From Caulobacterales bacterium (GTDB taxonomy: Bacteria > Pseudomonadota > Alphaproteobacteria > Caulobacterales > Caulobacteraceae), in the NCBI GenBank assembly GCA_016183935.1, contig JACPDR010000033.1, positions 1-63,171 of the forward strand: DNA of 63,171 nucleotides. Direction: 5' to 3'. A program made the position numbers and the translations under genes. Below are positions 8,613 to 18,132 of this stretch, one piece after another; within the stretch, counting starts at the first letter, position 1, and each line of letters starts with the position of its first letter. Below the pieces are notes generated by a model that worked only from the letters and a program-made list of their open reading frames with translations, was not told where the DNA came from and did not search any database.

Positions 8613-9983
8613 ATGACCACGGAAAACACCGGCAACTATCTGTTTCCTGAAGGTTTCCTGTGGGGCGCGGCGACCGCCGCCTACCAGATCGAAGGCTCGT
8701 CCATGGCCGACGGGGCGGGCGCCTCGATCTGGGACCGCTTCAGCCACACACCGGGCAATATGGCGGGCGGCGACACCGGCGACGTGGCCTGCGACCACTA
8801 CAATCGCTGGCGCGAGGACATCCAGCTGATGAAACGGCTGAACCTCCAGGCCTACCGATTCTCGGTCAGCTGGAGCCGGGTCATGCCGGAGGGTCGCGGG
8901 GCCATAAATCCGAAGGGGCTCGACTTCTACGACAAGCTGGTCGACGGCCTGCTCGAGGCGGGCATCGAGCCGCTGTGCACCCTCTACCACTGGGACCTGC
9001 CGGCGGCGCTGGACGATCGCGGCGGCTGGCTCAACCCCGACATCGCCGACTGGTTCGCGGACTACGGCGAGGTCCTGTTCGACAAGTTCAAGGGCCGGGT
9101 GAAGACCTGGGCCACCATCAACGAGCCCTGGGTCATCGTCGACGGGGGCTATCTGCACGGCGCCCTCGCCCCCGGCCACCGCTCGGCCTTCGAAGCCATG
9201 ATCGCCGGCCACAACGTCCTGCGCGCCCACGGCGCCGCGGTGAAGCGCTTCCGCGAAGTGGGCGAGGGCCAGATCGGCATCGTCCTCAACATCGAGCCGA
9301 AATACCCCGCCTCCGACAGGCCCGAGGACGAGGCGGCGCGCCGCCGCGCCGAGGCCCAGATGAACCGCTGGTTCCTCGACCCGCTGATGGGCCGCGGCTA
9401 TCCTGAGGAGCTGAAGGACGTCTACGGCGAGGCTTACCGCGAATTCCCGCAGGAAGACTTCGACCTGATCGCCCAGCCGACCGACTGGATGGGGCTGAAC
9501 TGGTATACCCGCGCCGTCCCCGAGAACGCGCCCGACGCCTGGCCGACCCGTTCACGGCCGGTGAAACAGGTCCAGCACGCCCACACCGAAACGGGCTGGG
9601 AGGTCTATCCCCCCGCCCTCACCGACACCCTGGTCTGGCTGCACGAGCAGACGGGCGGCAAGCTGCCGCTGATGGTCACCGAGAACGGCTCGGCCTGGTA
9701 TGATCCGCCCCACGCCATCGACGGCCGCATCCACGACCCGATGCGCGTCGACTATCTGAAGAACCATCTCAAGGCGCTGCACGACGCCATCGGCAAGGGC
9801 GTCGACGTGCGCGGCTACATGGCCTGGTCGCTGCTCGACAATCTCGAATGGTCGCTGGGCTATTCGAAGCGGTTCGGCATCACCCACGTCAATTTCCAGA
9901 CGCAGGAGCGGACCATCAAGGACTCCGGCCTGCTTTACGCCGAGGTGATCAAGACCCACGGCGCGGTGCTGGACACGCTGTAG
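8613..9983 (+). CDS. GH1 family beta-glucosidase
   Basis: A 456-residue glycoside hydrolase family 1 enzyme. It begins YLFPEGFLWGAATAAYQIEG (residues about 9-28), the GH1 N-terminal signature. The acid/base glutamate sits in TINEP (Glu171) and the nucleophile in VTENG (Glu357), both intact. There is no signal peptide, so it acts in the cytoplasm and would release glucose from imported disaccharides or short oligosaccharides. An in-frame upstream extension from 8514 exists, but the ATG at 8613 matches the usual family N-terminus. It is transcribed away from the LacI gene across a LacI operator, which ties it to the glycan-uptake operon. Family activity is established; the linkage preference cannot be read here. 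Confidence 0.95.
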   Translation: MTTENTGNYLFPEGFLWGAATAAYQIEGSSMADGAGASIWDRFSHTPGNMAGGDTGDVACDHYNRWREDIQLMKRLNLQAYRFSVSWSRVMPEGRGAINPKGLDFYDKLVDGLLEAGIEPLCTLYHWDLPAALDDRGGWLNPDIADWFADYGEVLFDKFKGRVKTWATINEPWVIVDGGYLHGALAPGHRSAFEAMIAGHNVLRAHGAAVKRFREVGEGQIGIVLNIEPKYPASDRPEDEAARRRAEAQMNRWFLDPLMGRGYPEELKDVYGEAYREFPQEDFDLIAQPTDWMGLNWYTRAVPENAPDAWPTRSRPVKQVQHAHTETGWEVYPPALTDTLVWLHEQTGGKLPLMVTENGSAWYDPPHAIDGRIHDPMRVDYLKNHLKALHDAIGKGVDVRGYMAWSLLDNLEWSLGYSKRFGITHVNFQTQERTIKDSGLLYAEVIKTHGAVLDTL

Positions 9984-10001
9984 ATTCGGCGGAGCCCGGA
10001 A

Positions 10002-10442
10002 TCAGGAGGCCATGACCTCCCGCTTTCGGGCTACCACCTGGCGCACGCTGAGGATCAATAGGCTGGCGGCTGATCCGATCATGACGACGAACCAGAGGTA
10101 ATAGCCGGGACCGAAGCCCCCGATTGGCCCGGATCCGTTGTCGCCATACATCGTGTCCCATGACAACGCGTGGAGCGTGAGGCTGAGTTGGGCCGCGATC
10201 ATGATGAACCTGATCACGATCGGCGATCCCTTCATCGCCGACATGAGAAGAATGAACGGCAACGTCACGTTGGCGAACCAGCCATACTGGCCGACGGTAA
10301 CGCCCATCCAGCCCATCGCCAGTATCAGCCAGCCCGGGAATACGTTGTCAGGGTCAGGCCCCACGATAGCCACGGGCAGAACCATCGACGCACACCACAG
10401 GAGCGACCAACCGCCCGCCACCCAGCTTTCGACCCTCGGCAT
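10002..10442 (-). CDS. Hypothetical four-helix membrane protein
   Basis: A 146-residue protein that I do not recognise. It has about four hydrophobic segments: residues 9-28, 36-52, 57-88 and 113-135. Between the last two lies a short polar loop, TMYGDNGSGPIGGFGPGY, and the C-terminus is basic (VVARKREVMAS), consistent with a small inner-membrane protein. It is convergent with the GH1 gene, whose stop lies 18 bases away, and is separated by 62 bases from the esterase gene upstream. No link to the glycan locus is evident. Confidence 0.7.
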   Translation of the reverse strand: MPRVESWVAGGWSLLWCASMVLPVAIVGPDPDNVFPGWLILAMGWMGVTVGQYGWFANVTLPFILLMSAMKGSPIVIRFIMIAAQLSLTLHALSWDTMYGDNGSGPIGGFGPGYYLWFVVMIGSAASLLILSVRQVVARKREVMAS

Positions 10443-10504
10443 CTGAACCCGCCCCTCTTCGCCGCCAACCCCGTCGCCGACGTTACTCCCGGCCCGATCA
10501 GAGT

Positions 10505-12037
10505 CTATCGCCGCGCCAGTCGCGCGTAATATGCCTCGATCAGTTCCAGTCTTTTCGCGAATGGCGCGGCTTTGGCCACCGGCCCGTCATTGGTGAACTC
10601 CAGCAGCCGGTCAGGCTCGGCCCGGAACTCCGGCCACGCCGTCCGTCCGCCGCCATTCGGATCGCCCTTCGCCGCGAAGGTCGTCCAGTAGCCGGCCATC
10701 ATCTCCGCCGCCCTCTGGTCCATCTCCGCCGTGGGCCACGGCGAGGCTCCCAGATTATCGAAGACGTACTGCCGCTCCGACGCATGGGTCGCCCCCGCGT
10801 GCGGCTCCGGCATCGCCGCCGAGACCACGTCGAACCGGTAGAGATACGTCGGATGGCCGTTGCGGGCGTGCAGCCGGGCCAGATGCCGGGCCGGTTCATT
10901 GAATACGAGGTCGCTCAGCACATAGGCGTCATAGCCGGCCTGCCCGCCATAGGCCGCCACGAACGCCGCCCGCTCGGCCTCGGTCATCGCATCGTCGAGC
11001 GCGCCATACGGACTCAGGTCCGATGGCTTCATCCACCAGAACTCGGCGCTGTTGGCGCCGATGATGAAGGGGACGGGCGCCTCGCGGCCGGAGGCGAAGG
11101 CCGCTTCGACCTCCTCCGTCACGTACAGCCCGTCCCGCACCAGCAGGTCGCCGCCATAGAAGTTCGGCGCGGGGCGCAGGAAGGTTTCGACGGGCATGGC
11201 CCGCAACTGTTCCGCCGTCTTCGCCCCATGTGCGTCCGCGAACGCCTCTCCCCGAGCTTGCAGCGACGGGCCGCCGTCGCGCCTCGGCTGGTCCAGGGGC
11301 GTCCCCTCGTCGCGGCCCAGGCCCGACTGGACCACCGCCCGATGGAACAGCCCGCGAGCCGGTTCCGAGATCATCAGCCGGTTCACCAGCGCTCCGCCCG
11401 CCGACTCGCCGAAGACGGTGACATTGTCGGCGTCGCCCCCGAACGCTCCGGCGTTATCCCGCACCCATTCCAGCGCCGCGACCGCGTCCATCAAGCCATA
11501 GTTCGCCGCTGGCGCGCCCGGCTCCCGTTCCGCCGCCAGCGTCGGATGATCGAAGAACCCCAGCCGCCCCAGCCGGTAGTTGATCGTCACCACCACCACG
11601 CCGCGCTTCGCCAGGTTCGTTCCGTCATACAGCGCCGCCGTGCCGGACCCGTTGTTCAGCCCGCCGCCATGGATCCAGACCATCACCGGCCGCGGCCCCT
11701 CGCGCTCCGCCGGCGCCCAGACGTTCAGCGTCAGGCAGTCCTCGCTCATCGGGAGGGGTCCGACGCCGTTGTCGCCGTTGGCCGGAGGCTGGATGCAGAT
11801 CGCCCCGACGGTTCCCGCATCGCGCTCGCCGTCCCATGACTGCGCCGGTTGCGGCGCCCGCCAGCGCAACTCGCCGACCGGCGGCCGGGCGTAGGGCACG
11901 CCCTTGAAGCTGCGCACCCCGTCCGTCTCGCGCCCGACCAGCACCCCCTGCCCGACCGTGGCGCGCGGCGCGGGATGGTCGGGACCTGCCGCTGAGATCA
12001 TCAGAACCGCCGCCGCCAGAAATGAAGCCATGGACAT
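10505..12037 (-). CDS. Type-B carboxylesterase/lipase, secreted
   Basis: A 510-residue alpha/beta hydrolase of the carboxylesterase type-B (PnbA-like) family. A short Sec signal ends near residue 17-25. The oxyanion-hole motif HGGG is at residues 123-126, the nucleophile elbow FGESAGG has Ser212, and the family histidine motif appears as GATHASERQ in the C-terminal third. N-terminal FKGVPYARPPVGELRW and SEDCLTLNVWAP are diagnostic for the family. It would hydrolyse carboxylic esters in the periplasm. It stands alone, divergent from the histidine kinase gene across a 119-bp gap. The natural substrate is unknown. Confidence 0.92.
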   Translation of the reverse strand: MSMASFLAAAVLMISAAGPDHPAPRATVGQGVLVGRETDGVRSFKGVPYARPPVGELRWRAPQPAQSWDGERDAGTVGAICIQPPANGDNGVGPLPMSEDCLTLNVWAPAEREGPRPVMVWIHGGGLNNGSGTAALYDGTNLAKRGVVVVTINYRLGRLGFFDHPTLAAEREPGAPAANYGLMDAVAALEWVRDNAGAFGGDADNVTVFGESAGGALVNRLMISEPARGLFHRAVVQSGLGRDEGTPLDQPRRDGGPSLQARGEAFADAHGAKTAEQLRAMPVETFLRPAPNFYGGDLLVRDGLYVTEEVEAAFASGREAPVPFIIGANSAEFWWMKPSDLSPYGALDDAMTEAERAAFVAAYGGQAGYDAYVLSDLVFNEPARHLARLHARNGHPTYLYRFDVVSAAMPEPHAGATHASERQYVFDNLGASPWPTAEMDQRAAEMMAGYWTTFAAKGDPNGGGRTAWPEFRAEPDRLLEFTNDGPVAKAAPFAKRLELIEAYYARLARR

Positions 12038-12156
12038 GGCCCCAGACTAGCGGCCCCAAGCCTGATCACTCAAATCGCAAAGCGTGTATGAACACCCACG
12101 CTCGGTGAACTGATGACCGCGAAGGGCGTTAACGGACCGGCACGGCGGGGACGCGT

Positions 12157-13677
12157 TTGAAAGAACTGGTGAAATCGGGAGGGCTGGCGATTGATCTGGC
12201 GAGCGCGTTCGACGCCTCGCCCAATCCCTATGTGCTGCTTACGCCCGACCTGCGGATCGCCGGCGTCAACGAGGCCTATCTGGACATCACCAACAGCACG
12301 CGCGCCGCCATCATCGGCCGCCCCCTGTTTGCGGCCTTCGACTCCGGTCCGGGGGAGGAGGCGCCGGAGAACGTCCGCCAGGTGCGCGCCTCGATCGAGC
12401 GGGCTCGCGACACCCGTCAGCGCGACCACCTGGCCCTGGTCAAATTCTCCGTGGCCCGCCGCCTCGACGACGGTCGTGAGGTGTTCGAGGACCGCTACTG
12501 GAGCGCCACCCATACGCCGATGCTGGACGACGACACGGGCGAAGTCATCTTCATCCTCCAGCACACCACCGACATCACCGAACTGCAGCGGCTGCGCGAG
12601 CGTTCCGCCGCGCCGGAGCGCGTCGGCGCCCTCGACGCCATGCTGGGCGGCGCGGTCCTGGGCCGGGCGGAACAGGTGCAGGAAGACAACCGCCGCCTCG
12701 AGAACGAGCGCAACCGCCTGATCGAGATGTTCATGCAGGCCCCGGGCTTCGTCGCGGTCCTGTCCGGGCCGGACCACGTGTTCCAGATGCACAACCCGGC
12801 CTATGCCCAGTTGATCGGGCACCGGGACCTGGCCGGCAAGCCGGTGCGCGAGGCCCTGCCCGAGATCGTGGGCCAGGGCTATTACGAGTTTCTGGACAGC
12901 GTCTATTCGACCGGCGAGCCCCACGAGGGCCGCGCCAGCCGGGTGCAGTTGCAACGGGCGCCGGGCGCCCCGCTGGAGACCGTCTATCTGAACTTCATCT
13001 ACCAGCCGATCCGCGACGCCTCGGGAAAGGTCATCGGCATCTTCGTCCAGGGCCACGACGTCACCGAGGCCATGCGGTCCGCCGAGCGGCAGAAGCTGAT
13101 GATCGACGAGCTGAACCACCGGGTGAAGAACACGCTCGCCACCGTCCAGTCGATCGCCATGCAGACCGCGCGCTCGCACACCGACCCGAAAACCTTCGCC
13201 GAGGGCTTCCAGGCCCGCCTGATGGCCCTGTCTCACACCCACGACCTCCTGACCCGCAGCCATTGGGAAGGGGCGGACCTGTCCGCCATCCTGCAGCACG
13301 AGACCGAGGCCCACGGCAGTCACCGGGTCTCCGCCAACGGTCCGCTCGTCGCCCTGGCGCCGGCCGCCGCCCTGTCGCTGGGCATGATCTTTCACGAACT
13401 GGCCACCAACGCCGCCAAATACGGCTCCCTCTCCTCGCCCGACGGCCGGATTCTCGTCGACTGGGGCCTGGCCGACCAGACGCGGCCCCGGCTCGAACTG
13501 GCCTGGCGGGAAATCGACGGCCCGCCCGTGCAGCCGCCGAACCGGAGGGGGTTCGGCAGCCGTTTGATCGAACGCAGTGTGCGGCATGATCTGGCCGGAG
13601 AGGTCGAACTCGACTACGCACAAGACGGATTCGTCGCGACATTCTCAATTCCATTGGACACGGAGCAGGGCCGATGA
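12157..13677 (+). CDS. PAS-domain HWE-family sensor histidine kinase
   Basis: A 506-residue soluble kinase with no membrane segments. Two PAS-like sensor domains (about 18-140 and 192-305) precede the HWE-type phosphoacceptor region DELNHRVKNTLATVQ, with the conserved His at 321. The ATPase domain follows, with LSLGMIFHELATNAAKYGSL as N box and GFGSRLIERSV near the end. The start is a TTG at 12157; no better ATG or GTG is close. The four-base ATGA overlap with the downstream receiver gene makes them a two-component pair. HWE kinases are frequent in alphaproteobacteria in light, redox or general stress signalling; the signal here is not evident. The long reverse-strand frame over the gene is a shadow. 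Confidence 0.93.
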   Translation: MKELVKSGGLAIDLASAFDASPNPYVLLTPDLRIAGVNEAYLDITNSTRAAIIGRPLFAAFDSGPGEEAPENVRQVRASIERARDTRQRDHLALVKFSVARRLDDGREVFEDRYWSATHTPMLDDDTGEVIFILQHTTDITELQRLRERSAAPERVGALDAMLGGAVLGRAEQVQEDNRRLENERNRLIEMFMQAPGFVAVLSGPDHVFQMHNPAYAQLIGHRDLAGKPVREALPEIVGQGYYEFLDSVYSTGEPHEGRASRVQLQRAPGAPLETVYLNFIYQPIRDASGKVIGIFVQGHDVTEAMRSAERQKLMIDELNHRVKNTLATVQSIAMQTARSHTDPKTFAEGFQARLMALSHTHDLLTRSHWEGADLSAILQHETEAHGSHRVSANGPLVALAPAAALSLGMIFHELATNAAKYGSLSSPDGRILVDWGLADQTRPRLELAWREIDGPPVQPPNRRGFGSRLIERSVRHDLAGEVELDYAQDGFVATFSIPLDTEQGR

Positions 13678-14048
13678 GCCAGACGTTTGCAGGCCGCCGC
13701 GTACTGATCGTCGAGGACGAATCCCTGGTCGCCATGCTGCTGGAGACCATCCTCGAGGACATGGGATGCCTCGCCGTCGGCCCGGCCGCGACGGTCGACG
13801 AAGGTCTGCGCATGGCCGCCGACGAGACCGTCGACGCCGCCCTGCTCGACGTCAACGTCGCTGGCCGCCAGGTCTTTCCCGTGGCCCAGGCTCTCAAGGA
13901 CCGCGGCGTGCCCTTCATCTTCTCGACCGGCTACGGCGAGGGCGGCCTGCCCGACGAATGGCGCGGTCAGCCCACCCTGCAGAAGCCCTTCACCGAGGCG
14001 GCGGTGCGGGACGCGCTGATGACGGCCATGGGCCTCGCCGACGTCTAA
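13674..14048 (+). CDS. Stand-alone response regulator receiver domain
   Basis: A 124-residue single receiver domain with no output domain. It has the acidic pocket VEDE (residues about 13-16), phosphoacceptor Asp59 in LLDVNV, a switch residue in FSTGYG and the conserved lysine in LQKPF. It overlaps the HWE kinase gene by four bases and is presumably its phosphorylation partner or a phosphate sink. The 3' end overlaps the convergent oxidoreductase gene by four bases. Similar receivers commonly accompany HWE kinases in this order. Confidence 0.93.
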   Translation: MSQTFAGRRVLIVEDESLVAMLLETILEDMGCLAVGPAATVDEGLRMAADETVDAALLDVNVAGRQVFPVAQALKDRGVPFIFSTGYGEGGLPDEWRGQPTLQKPFTEAAVRDALMTAMGLADV

Positions 14049-15634
14049 ACCTGGCGCCCGAGATCCTTCAGCACCGCCCGCGCCGCGTTATGCCCCGGCG
14101 CGCCGGTGACCCCGCCGCCGGGGTGGGCCCCTGACCCGCACAGATAGAGCCCGGGAACCGGCATCCGGTGATCGGCGTGGCCCAGCACCGGCCGGGCGCT
14201 GAACAGCTGGTCCAGCGTCAACCGCCCGTGGAAGATGTCGCCGCCGACCAGGCCGAAGCGCCGCTCCAGATCGCGCGGCCCCAGCGCCAGCCGCCCGACC
14301 ACCGACGCCTTGAACCCCGGCGCATGGGCGTCGACCGTCTCAATCATCAGGTCCGCCACCGTCTCCCGGTGTTCGTCACCAAGCGTCGGATCGACATGCT
14401 GGCAGAACAGGCTGGCCACGTGCTGGCCCGGCGGCGCCAGGCTGTCGTCCAGCGTCGAGGGGATCAGCATCTCGACGATGGGCTTGCCCGACCACCCGTT
14501 CAGCCGCGCCTCGGCGTGGGCCCGGTCCATATAGGCCAGCGACGGCGCCATGATGATGCCCGCCGTCAGGTGATCCCCCTGCCCCGGCAGCGCGGTGAAA
14601 TCCGGCAGCTCCGACAGCGCCACGTTCATCCGGAAGGTGCCGGAACCGGACTGGTAGTTCCCGATCCGCTCGCGGAAATCCGCCGGAACCACCGCGCCGT
14701 CGACAAACCGCTCGAACAGCAGCCGCGGATGCAGGTTGGACACCACCGCCCGCGCCCGCACCACGTCCCCCGCCTCGGTCACCGCGCCGACCGCGCGGCC
14801 CTTCTCGGTCAGCACCTGCGCCACCGGCGCCTCCAGCCGCACCTCCACGCCCTGTTCCGCGCAGGCCTTCGCCATCGCCTGGGTGATCGCCCCCATGCCG
14901 CCCAGCGCGTGGCCCCAGACGCCCTTGCGTCCGTTCACCTCGCCGAACACATGGTGCAGCAGCACATAGGCCGAGCCCGGCGTGTAGGGACTGGCGTAGT
15001 TGCCCACCACGCTGTCGAAGCCGAACAGGGCCTTGATCGGGTCGCTCTCGAACCAGCCGTCCAGCCAGTCGCCCGCCGACTTGGCGAACAGGTCCAGCAG
15101 GTCGCGCCGACCCTGCACGTCCAGTCCCGCCGCCTGCCGACCCAGCCCGCCGGCCTTCAGCAGTTCCGGCAGCATGGCCATCCAGCCGCCCTCGACGACA
15201 TTGGGCGGCGCCTTGAGGATCCAGTCGCGCAGGATCGCCGCCACGACCTCCAGCCGCCGTTCGTATTCCGGCAGCCGCTCCGCATCCCGCGCCGAGAATT
15301 TCGCCACCTCGGCCTCCGTCCGCCCCTCCCCCGCCAGCAGATGGCGGCCATCTTCCAGCGGCAGGAAGTTGGACACCCTGCGCTCGACCACAGTCAGCCC
15401 GTGCCGGGCCAACTCCATGTCGGCGATCACCTTCGGATTGAGCAGGCTGACCGTGTAGCTGGCGGTCGAGTTGCGGAAGCCCGGGTGGAATTCCTCCGTC
15501 ACCGCCGCCCCGCCGACCACGTGTCGCCGCTCCAGCACCGTCACCTTCAGCCCGGCCTTCGCCAGATAGAAGGCGCAGACGAGGCCGTTATGGCCCCCGC
15601 CGAGGATGACGACGTCGGTGTTTGTTGTGGTCAT
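14045..15634 (-). CDS. FAD-dependent oxidoreductase, phytoene desaturase/PYROXD2-like
   Basis: A 529-residue flavoprotein. The N-terminus carries a Rossmann FAD motif, VVILGGGHNGLVCAFYLAKAG, followed by the ERR acidic end of the second strand and the GGAAVTEEFHPGF motif typical of the phytoene-dehydrogenase-like family. The C-terminus has LCGSGAHPGGGVTGAPGHNAA, the second FAD-binding signature. It resembles the PYROXD2 branch more than carotenoid enzymes, and no carotenoid genes are nearby, so carotenoid synthesis is unlikely. It is cytoplasmic, monocistronic and convergent with the receiver gene. The reaction is not known. Confidence 0.88.
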   Translation of the reverse strand: MTTTNTDVVILGGGHNGLVCAFYLAKAGLKVTVLERRHVVGGAAVTEEFHPGFRNSTASYTVSLLNPKVIADMELARHGLTVVERRVSNFLPLEDGRHLLAGEGRTEAEVAKFSARDAERLPEYERRLEVVAAILRDWILKAPPNVVEGGWMAMLPELLKAGGLGRQAAGLDVQGRRDLLDLFAKSAGDWLDGWFESDPIKALFGFDSVVGNYASPYTPGSAYVLLHHVFGEVNGRKGVWGHALGGMGAITQAMAKACAEQGVEVRLEAPVAQVLTEKGRAVGAVTEAGDVVRARAVVSNLHPRLLFERFVDGAVVPADFRERIGNYQSGSGTFRMNVALSELPDFTALPGQGDHLTAGIIMAPSLAYMDRAHAEARLNGWSGKPIVEMLIPSTLDDSLAPPGQHVASLFCQHVDPTLGDEHRETVADLMIETVDAHAPGFKASVVGRLALGPRDLERRFGLVGGDIFHGRLTLDQLFSARPVLGHADHRMPVPGLYLCGSGAHPGGGVTGAPGHNAARAVLKDLGRQV

Positions 15635-15659
15635 GCGGCCTCCCTTGTCGCGCGGTCTA

Positions 15660-16532
15660 TCACGCGTCGCGCGAAGCGGAAGGCTCCGCCTCCGGCCGGT
15701 GCACCAGCGACACCAGCACCACGCTGATCATCATCAGCAGGAACCAGCTGCCCAGCTTGGCCAGCGACACCGGCTCCCAGCCGTCCTCCTGCCCCGGATA
15801 GGCCCACGCCTGCGCCCAGGTGCCGAGGTTCTCCGCGAACCAGATGAACAGGGCCACCAGCAGGAATCCCAGAAGGAACGGCATCGACCGCCGCCGCCGG
15901 TCCGCGGTGAAATAGAACCAGCCCCGCCCGAACAGCAGCGCGGTCGCCGCGAACAAGCCCAGCCGCACGTCCGGCAGCCAGTGATGGGCGAAGAAGTTGA
16001 CATAGATCGCCGCCGCCAGCGCCCAGGTCGTCCACAGCGGCGGATAGTGGCGGAATCGGATGTCGAAGATGCGCCAGATGCGAGCGATATAGCTGCCCAC
16101 CGCCGCGTACATGAACCCCGAAAACAGCGGCACCATGCCGATGCGGAGCACGCTGTCCTCAGGATAGATCCACGATCCGTGCGCGGTCTTGAACAACTCC
16201 ATGATCGTCCCGACCACGTGGAAGACGAGGATCACCCTCGCCTCCTCCCAGCTCTCCAGCTTCAGCGCCAGCATGGCGGCCTGGATGGTCAGCGCCCCAA
16301 GCACGAGGAAGTCGTAGCGCGCGACCGGCGCCCCCTCGGGCCACCACAGTCCCGTCGCCAGCAGCAGCGCCAACATCGCCCCGCCGAACAGACAGGCCCA
16401 GCCCTGCTTGAGGCCGAACATCAGGAACTCGAACCCGTACCCGCTCCACGCCCGCCGGTCGGACCAGTGTTGCAGCCGCCCCAGCCAGTGGCGGCCCCAG
16501 GTTTCGAGCGGAAGGCGGCGCGGTTCGGTCAT
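15660..16532 (-). CDS. DUF817 family integral membrane protein
   Basis: A 290-residue polytopic membrane protein with about eight hydrophobic segments. Motifs matching my recollection of DUF817 are GYGFEFLMFGLKQGWACLFG near the start, FHVVGTIMELFKTAHGSW, PLFSGFMYAAVGSYIAR and the late WFAENLGTWAQAW. Function is not established for the family. It lies 25 bases downstream of the oxidoreductase start on the same strand and may be in the same transcription unit, upstream of it. Confidence 0.85.
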   Translation of the reverse strand: MTEPRRLPLETWGRHWLGRLQHWSDRRAWSGYGFEFLMFGLKQGWACLFGGAMLALLLATGLWWPEGAPVARYDFLVLGALTIQAAMLALKLESWEEARVILVFHVVGTIMELFKTAHGSWIYPEDSVLRIGMVPLFSGFMYAAVGSYIARIWRIFDIRFRHYPPLWTTWALAAAIYVNFFAHHWLPDVRLGLFAATALLFGRGWFYFTADRRRRSMPFLLGFLLVALFIWFAENLGTWAQAWAYPGQEDGWEPVSLAKLGSWFLLMMISVVLVSLVHRPEAEPSASRDA

Positions 16533-16597
16533 GCCGCCAAGCTAGCCGTCTGCCCGTCGGAACTCATGAGCAGAATCTGAGCAATCGGTGCGCGGCC

Positions 16598-17059
16598 TCA
16601 CCCCCGTCCGCGATACGTCGGGACGCCCTGATCGGGCAGCCACAGCCCTTCCGGGGCCGGGCCGGTCTGCCAGAACACGTCGATCGGGATGCCGCCGCGC
16701 GGGTACCAGTAGCCGCCGATGCGCAGCCATTTCGGCGCCAGCAGATCGGCCAGCCGCTTGCCGATGGCCACGGTGCAGTCCTCGTGGAAGGCGCCGTGGT
16801 TGCGAAAGCTGGTCAGGTACAGCTTCAGCGACTTCGACTCGACCAGCCACTCGCCCGGCGCATAGTCGATGACGATATGGGCGAAGTCCGGCTGGCCGGT
16901 CACCGGGCACAGGCTGGTGAACTCCGGCGCCGTGAACCGGGTCAGGTACAGGGTGTCCGCGTGCGGATTGGGCACCCGCTCCAGCTCGGCGGTTTCCGGA
17001 CTGGTTGGCGCGGCGGTCATATGGCCCAGCTGGTGCAGGCCGGAGGTGTCGGTGGTCAT
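16598..17059 (-). CDS. queF: NADPH-dependent 7-cyano-7-deazaguanine reductase
   Basis: A 153-residue QueF of the short, YkvM-like class. The enzyme reduces the nitrile preQ0 to preQ1 with NADPH in queuosine biosynthesis for tRNA. The catalytic cysteine is in [11 protein letters not shown] (Cys51), the QueF signature ESKSLKLY spans residues 74-81, and the FHEDC motif (91-95) supplies further active-site residues. I start at the ATG at 17059; an internal Met (MTAAPTSP) 13 codons later is also possible. Other queuosine genes are not nearby. The open frame continues upstream to 18133, but that part is antisense to the next gene and is not coding. Confidence 0.95.
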   Translation of the reverse strand: MTTDTSGLHQLGHMTAAPTSPETAELERVPNPHADTLYLTRFTAPEFTSLCPVTGQPDFAHIVIDYAPGEWLVESKSLKLYLTSFRNHGAFHEDCTVAIGKRLADLLAPKWLRIGGYWYPRGGIPIDVFWQTGPAPEGLWLPDQGVPTYRGRG

Positions 17060-17179
17060 GGGGGCGATGTAGCGGTTTCGGCGGGGAGCGTCATCCTCCC
17101 TGAACTTCCCTCGCCCGCCGATTTGCCTTCCCCCGCGACACCCCGCTATCCGTAGCGAAAGACAACGGGGACGCATCTC

Positions 17180-18106
17180 ATGGCCATTCCGGCATCGCTG
17201 CAAAAGGGACTGAAGCTGCCGGTGATCGCCGCGCCGATGTTCCTCGTCTCGGGACCCGATCTGGTGGTCGAGTGCTGCAACGCCGGCGTCATCGGAACCT
17301 TCCCGTCGCTGAACCAGCGCACCACCGAGGGCTACCGGGAGTGGCTGCACGACATCAAGGCGCGCCTGGCCCCCGACGCCGCCGCCTTCGGGGTCAATCA
17401 CATCGTCCACCCGACCAACCCGCGACTGATGGCCGACATGATGGTCTCGGTCGAGGAGAAGGTGCCGCTGATCATCACCTCGCTCGGCGCGGTGCGCGAC
17501 GTCGTCGACGCGGTGCACGGCTACGGCGGGGTGGTCTTCCACGACATCGCCAACGTCCGCCACGCCCGCAAGGCGGCCCAGGCCGGGGTCGACGGCCTGA
17601 TCCTGGTGGCCAACGGCGCGGGTGGGCACGCGGGAATCGTCAATCCCTTCGCCCTCGTCGACGAGGTCCGCAGCTTCTTCGACGGGACCATCATCCTGTC
17701 CGGCTGCCTGTCCACCGGCTCGGACGTGGCCGCCGCGACGATGATGGGGGCCGACTTCGCCTACATGGGCACCCGCTTCATCTCGACGACGGAGTCCCAG
17801 GCCCAGCCCGAATACAAGCAGATGATCGTCGACGCCGGGGCCTCGGACATCACCTACACGCCGGCCGTCTCGGGCATCCCGGCCAATTTCCTGACCCCGT
17901 CGCTGATCGCCAACGGCATCGATCCGAAGAGCCTGCCCGAGCACAAGCTCGACATGGGCGAGGAGGCCCGGGCGTGGAAGACCGTGTGGTCGGCGGGCCA
18001 GGGCGCCGGCGCGGTCCACGACATCCTGCCGGCTGCCCGTCTTGTTGATCGCCTTCGGGACGAATATGCGGAGGCCTGCGCCGTTTTCGACAAGAATCGG
18101 TTCTAG
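17180..18106 (+). CDS. NAD(P)H-dependent flavin oxidoreductase, nitronate monooxygenase-like
   Basis: A 308-residue FMN-binding TIM-barrel protein of the nitronate monooxygenase/2-nitropropane dioxygenase family. Landmarks are [13 protein letters not shown] at residues about 12-24, the Gly-rich GAGGHAG phosphate-binding turn, and [16 protein letters not shown] after [10 protein letters not shown]. Members oxidise nitronates or act as FMN-dependent reductases; the physiological substrate here is unknown. It is divergent from queF across 120 bases and is followed 26 bases later by the porin gene. Confidence 0.9.
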   Translation: MAIPASLQKGLKLPVIAAPMFLVSGPDLVVECCNAGVIGTFPSLNQRTTEGYREWLHDIKARLAPDAAAFGVNHIVHPTNPRLMADMMVSVEEKVPLIITSLGAVRDVVDAVHGYGGVVFHDIANVRHARKAAQAGVDGLILVANGAGGHAGIVNPFALVDEVRSFFDGTIILSGCLSTGSDVAAATMMGADFAYMGTRFISTTESQAQPEYKQMIVDAGASDITYTPAVSGIPANFLTPSLIANGIDPKSLPEHKLDMGEEARAWKTVWSAGQGAGAVHDILPAARLVDRLRDEYAEACAVFDKNRF

Positions 18107-18132
18107 ACGGCCGCGTCCAACCGAGGCTTCCA

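Noticed and set aside
12070..13623. A 517-residue frame antisense to the histidine kinase
   Set aside because: It is rich in His, Val, Arg and Asp repeats and lacks motifs; the kinase on the plus strand has an intact HWE region.
14045..15634. Carotenoid phytoene desaturase
   Set aside because: The sequence is closer to the PYROXD2-like group and no other carotenoid gene is present.
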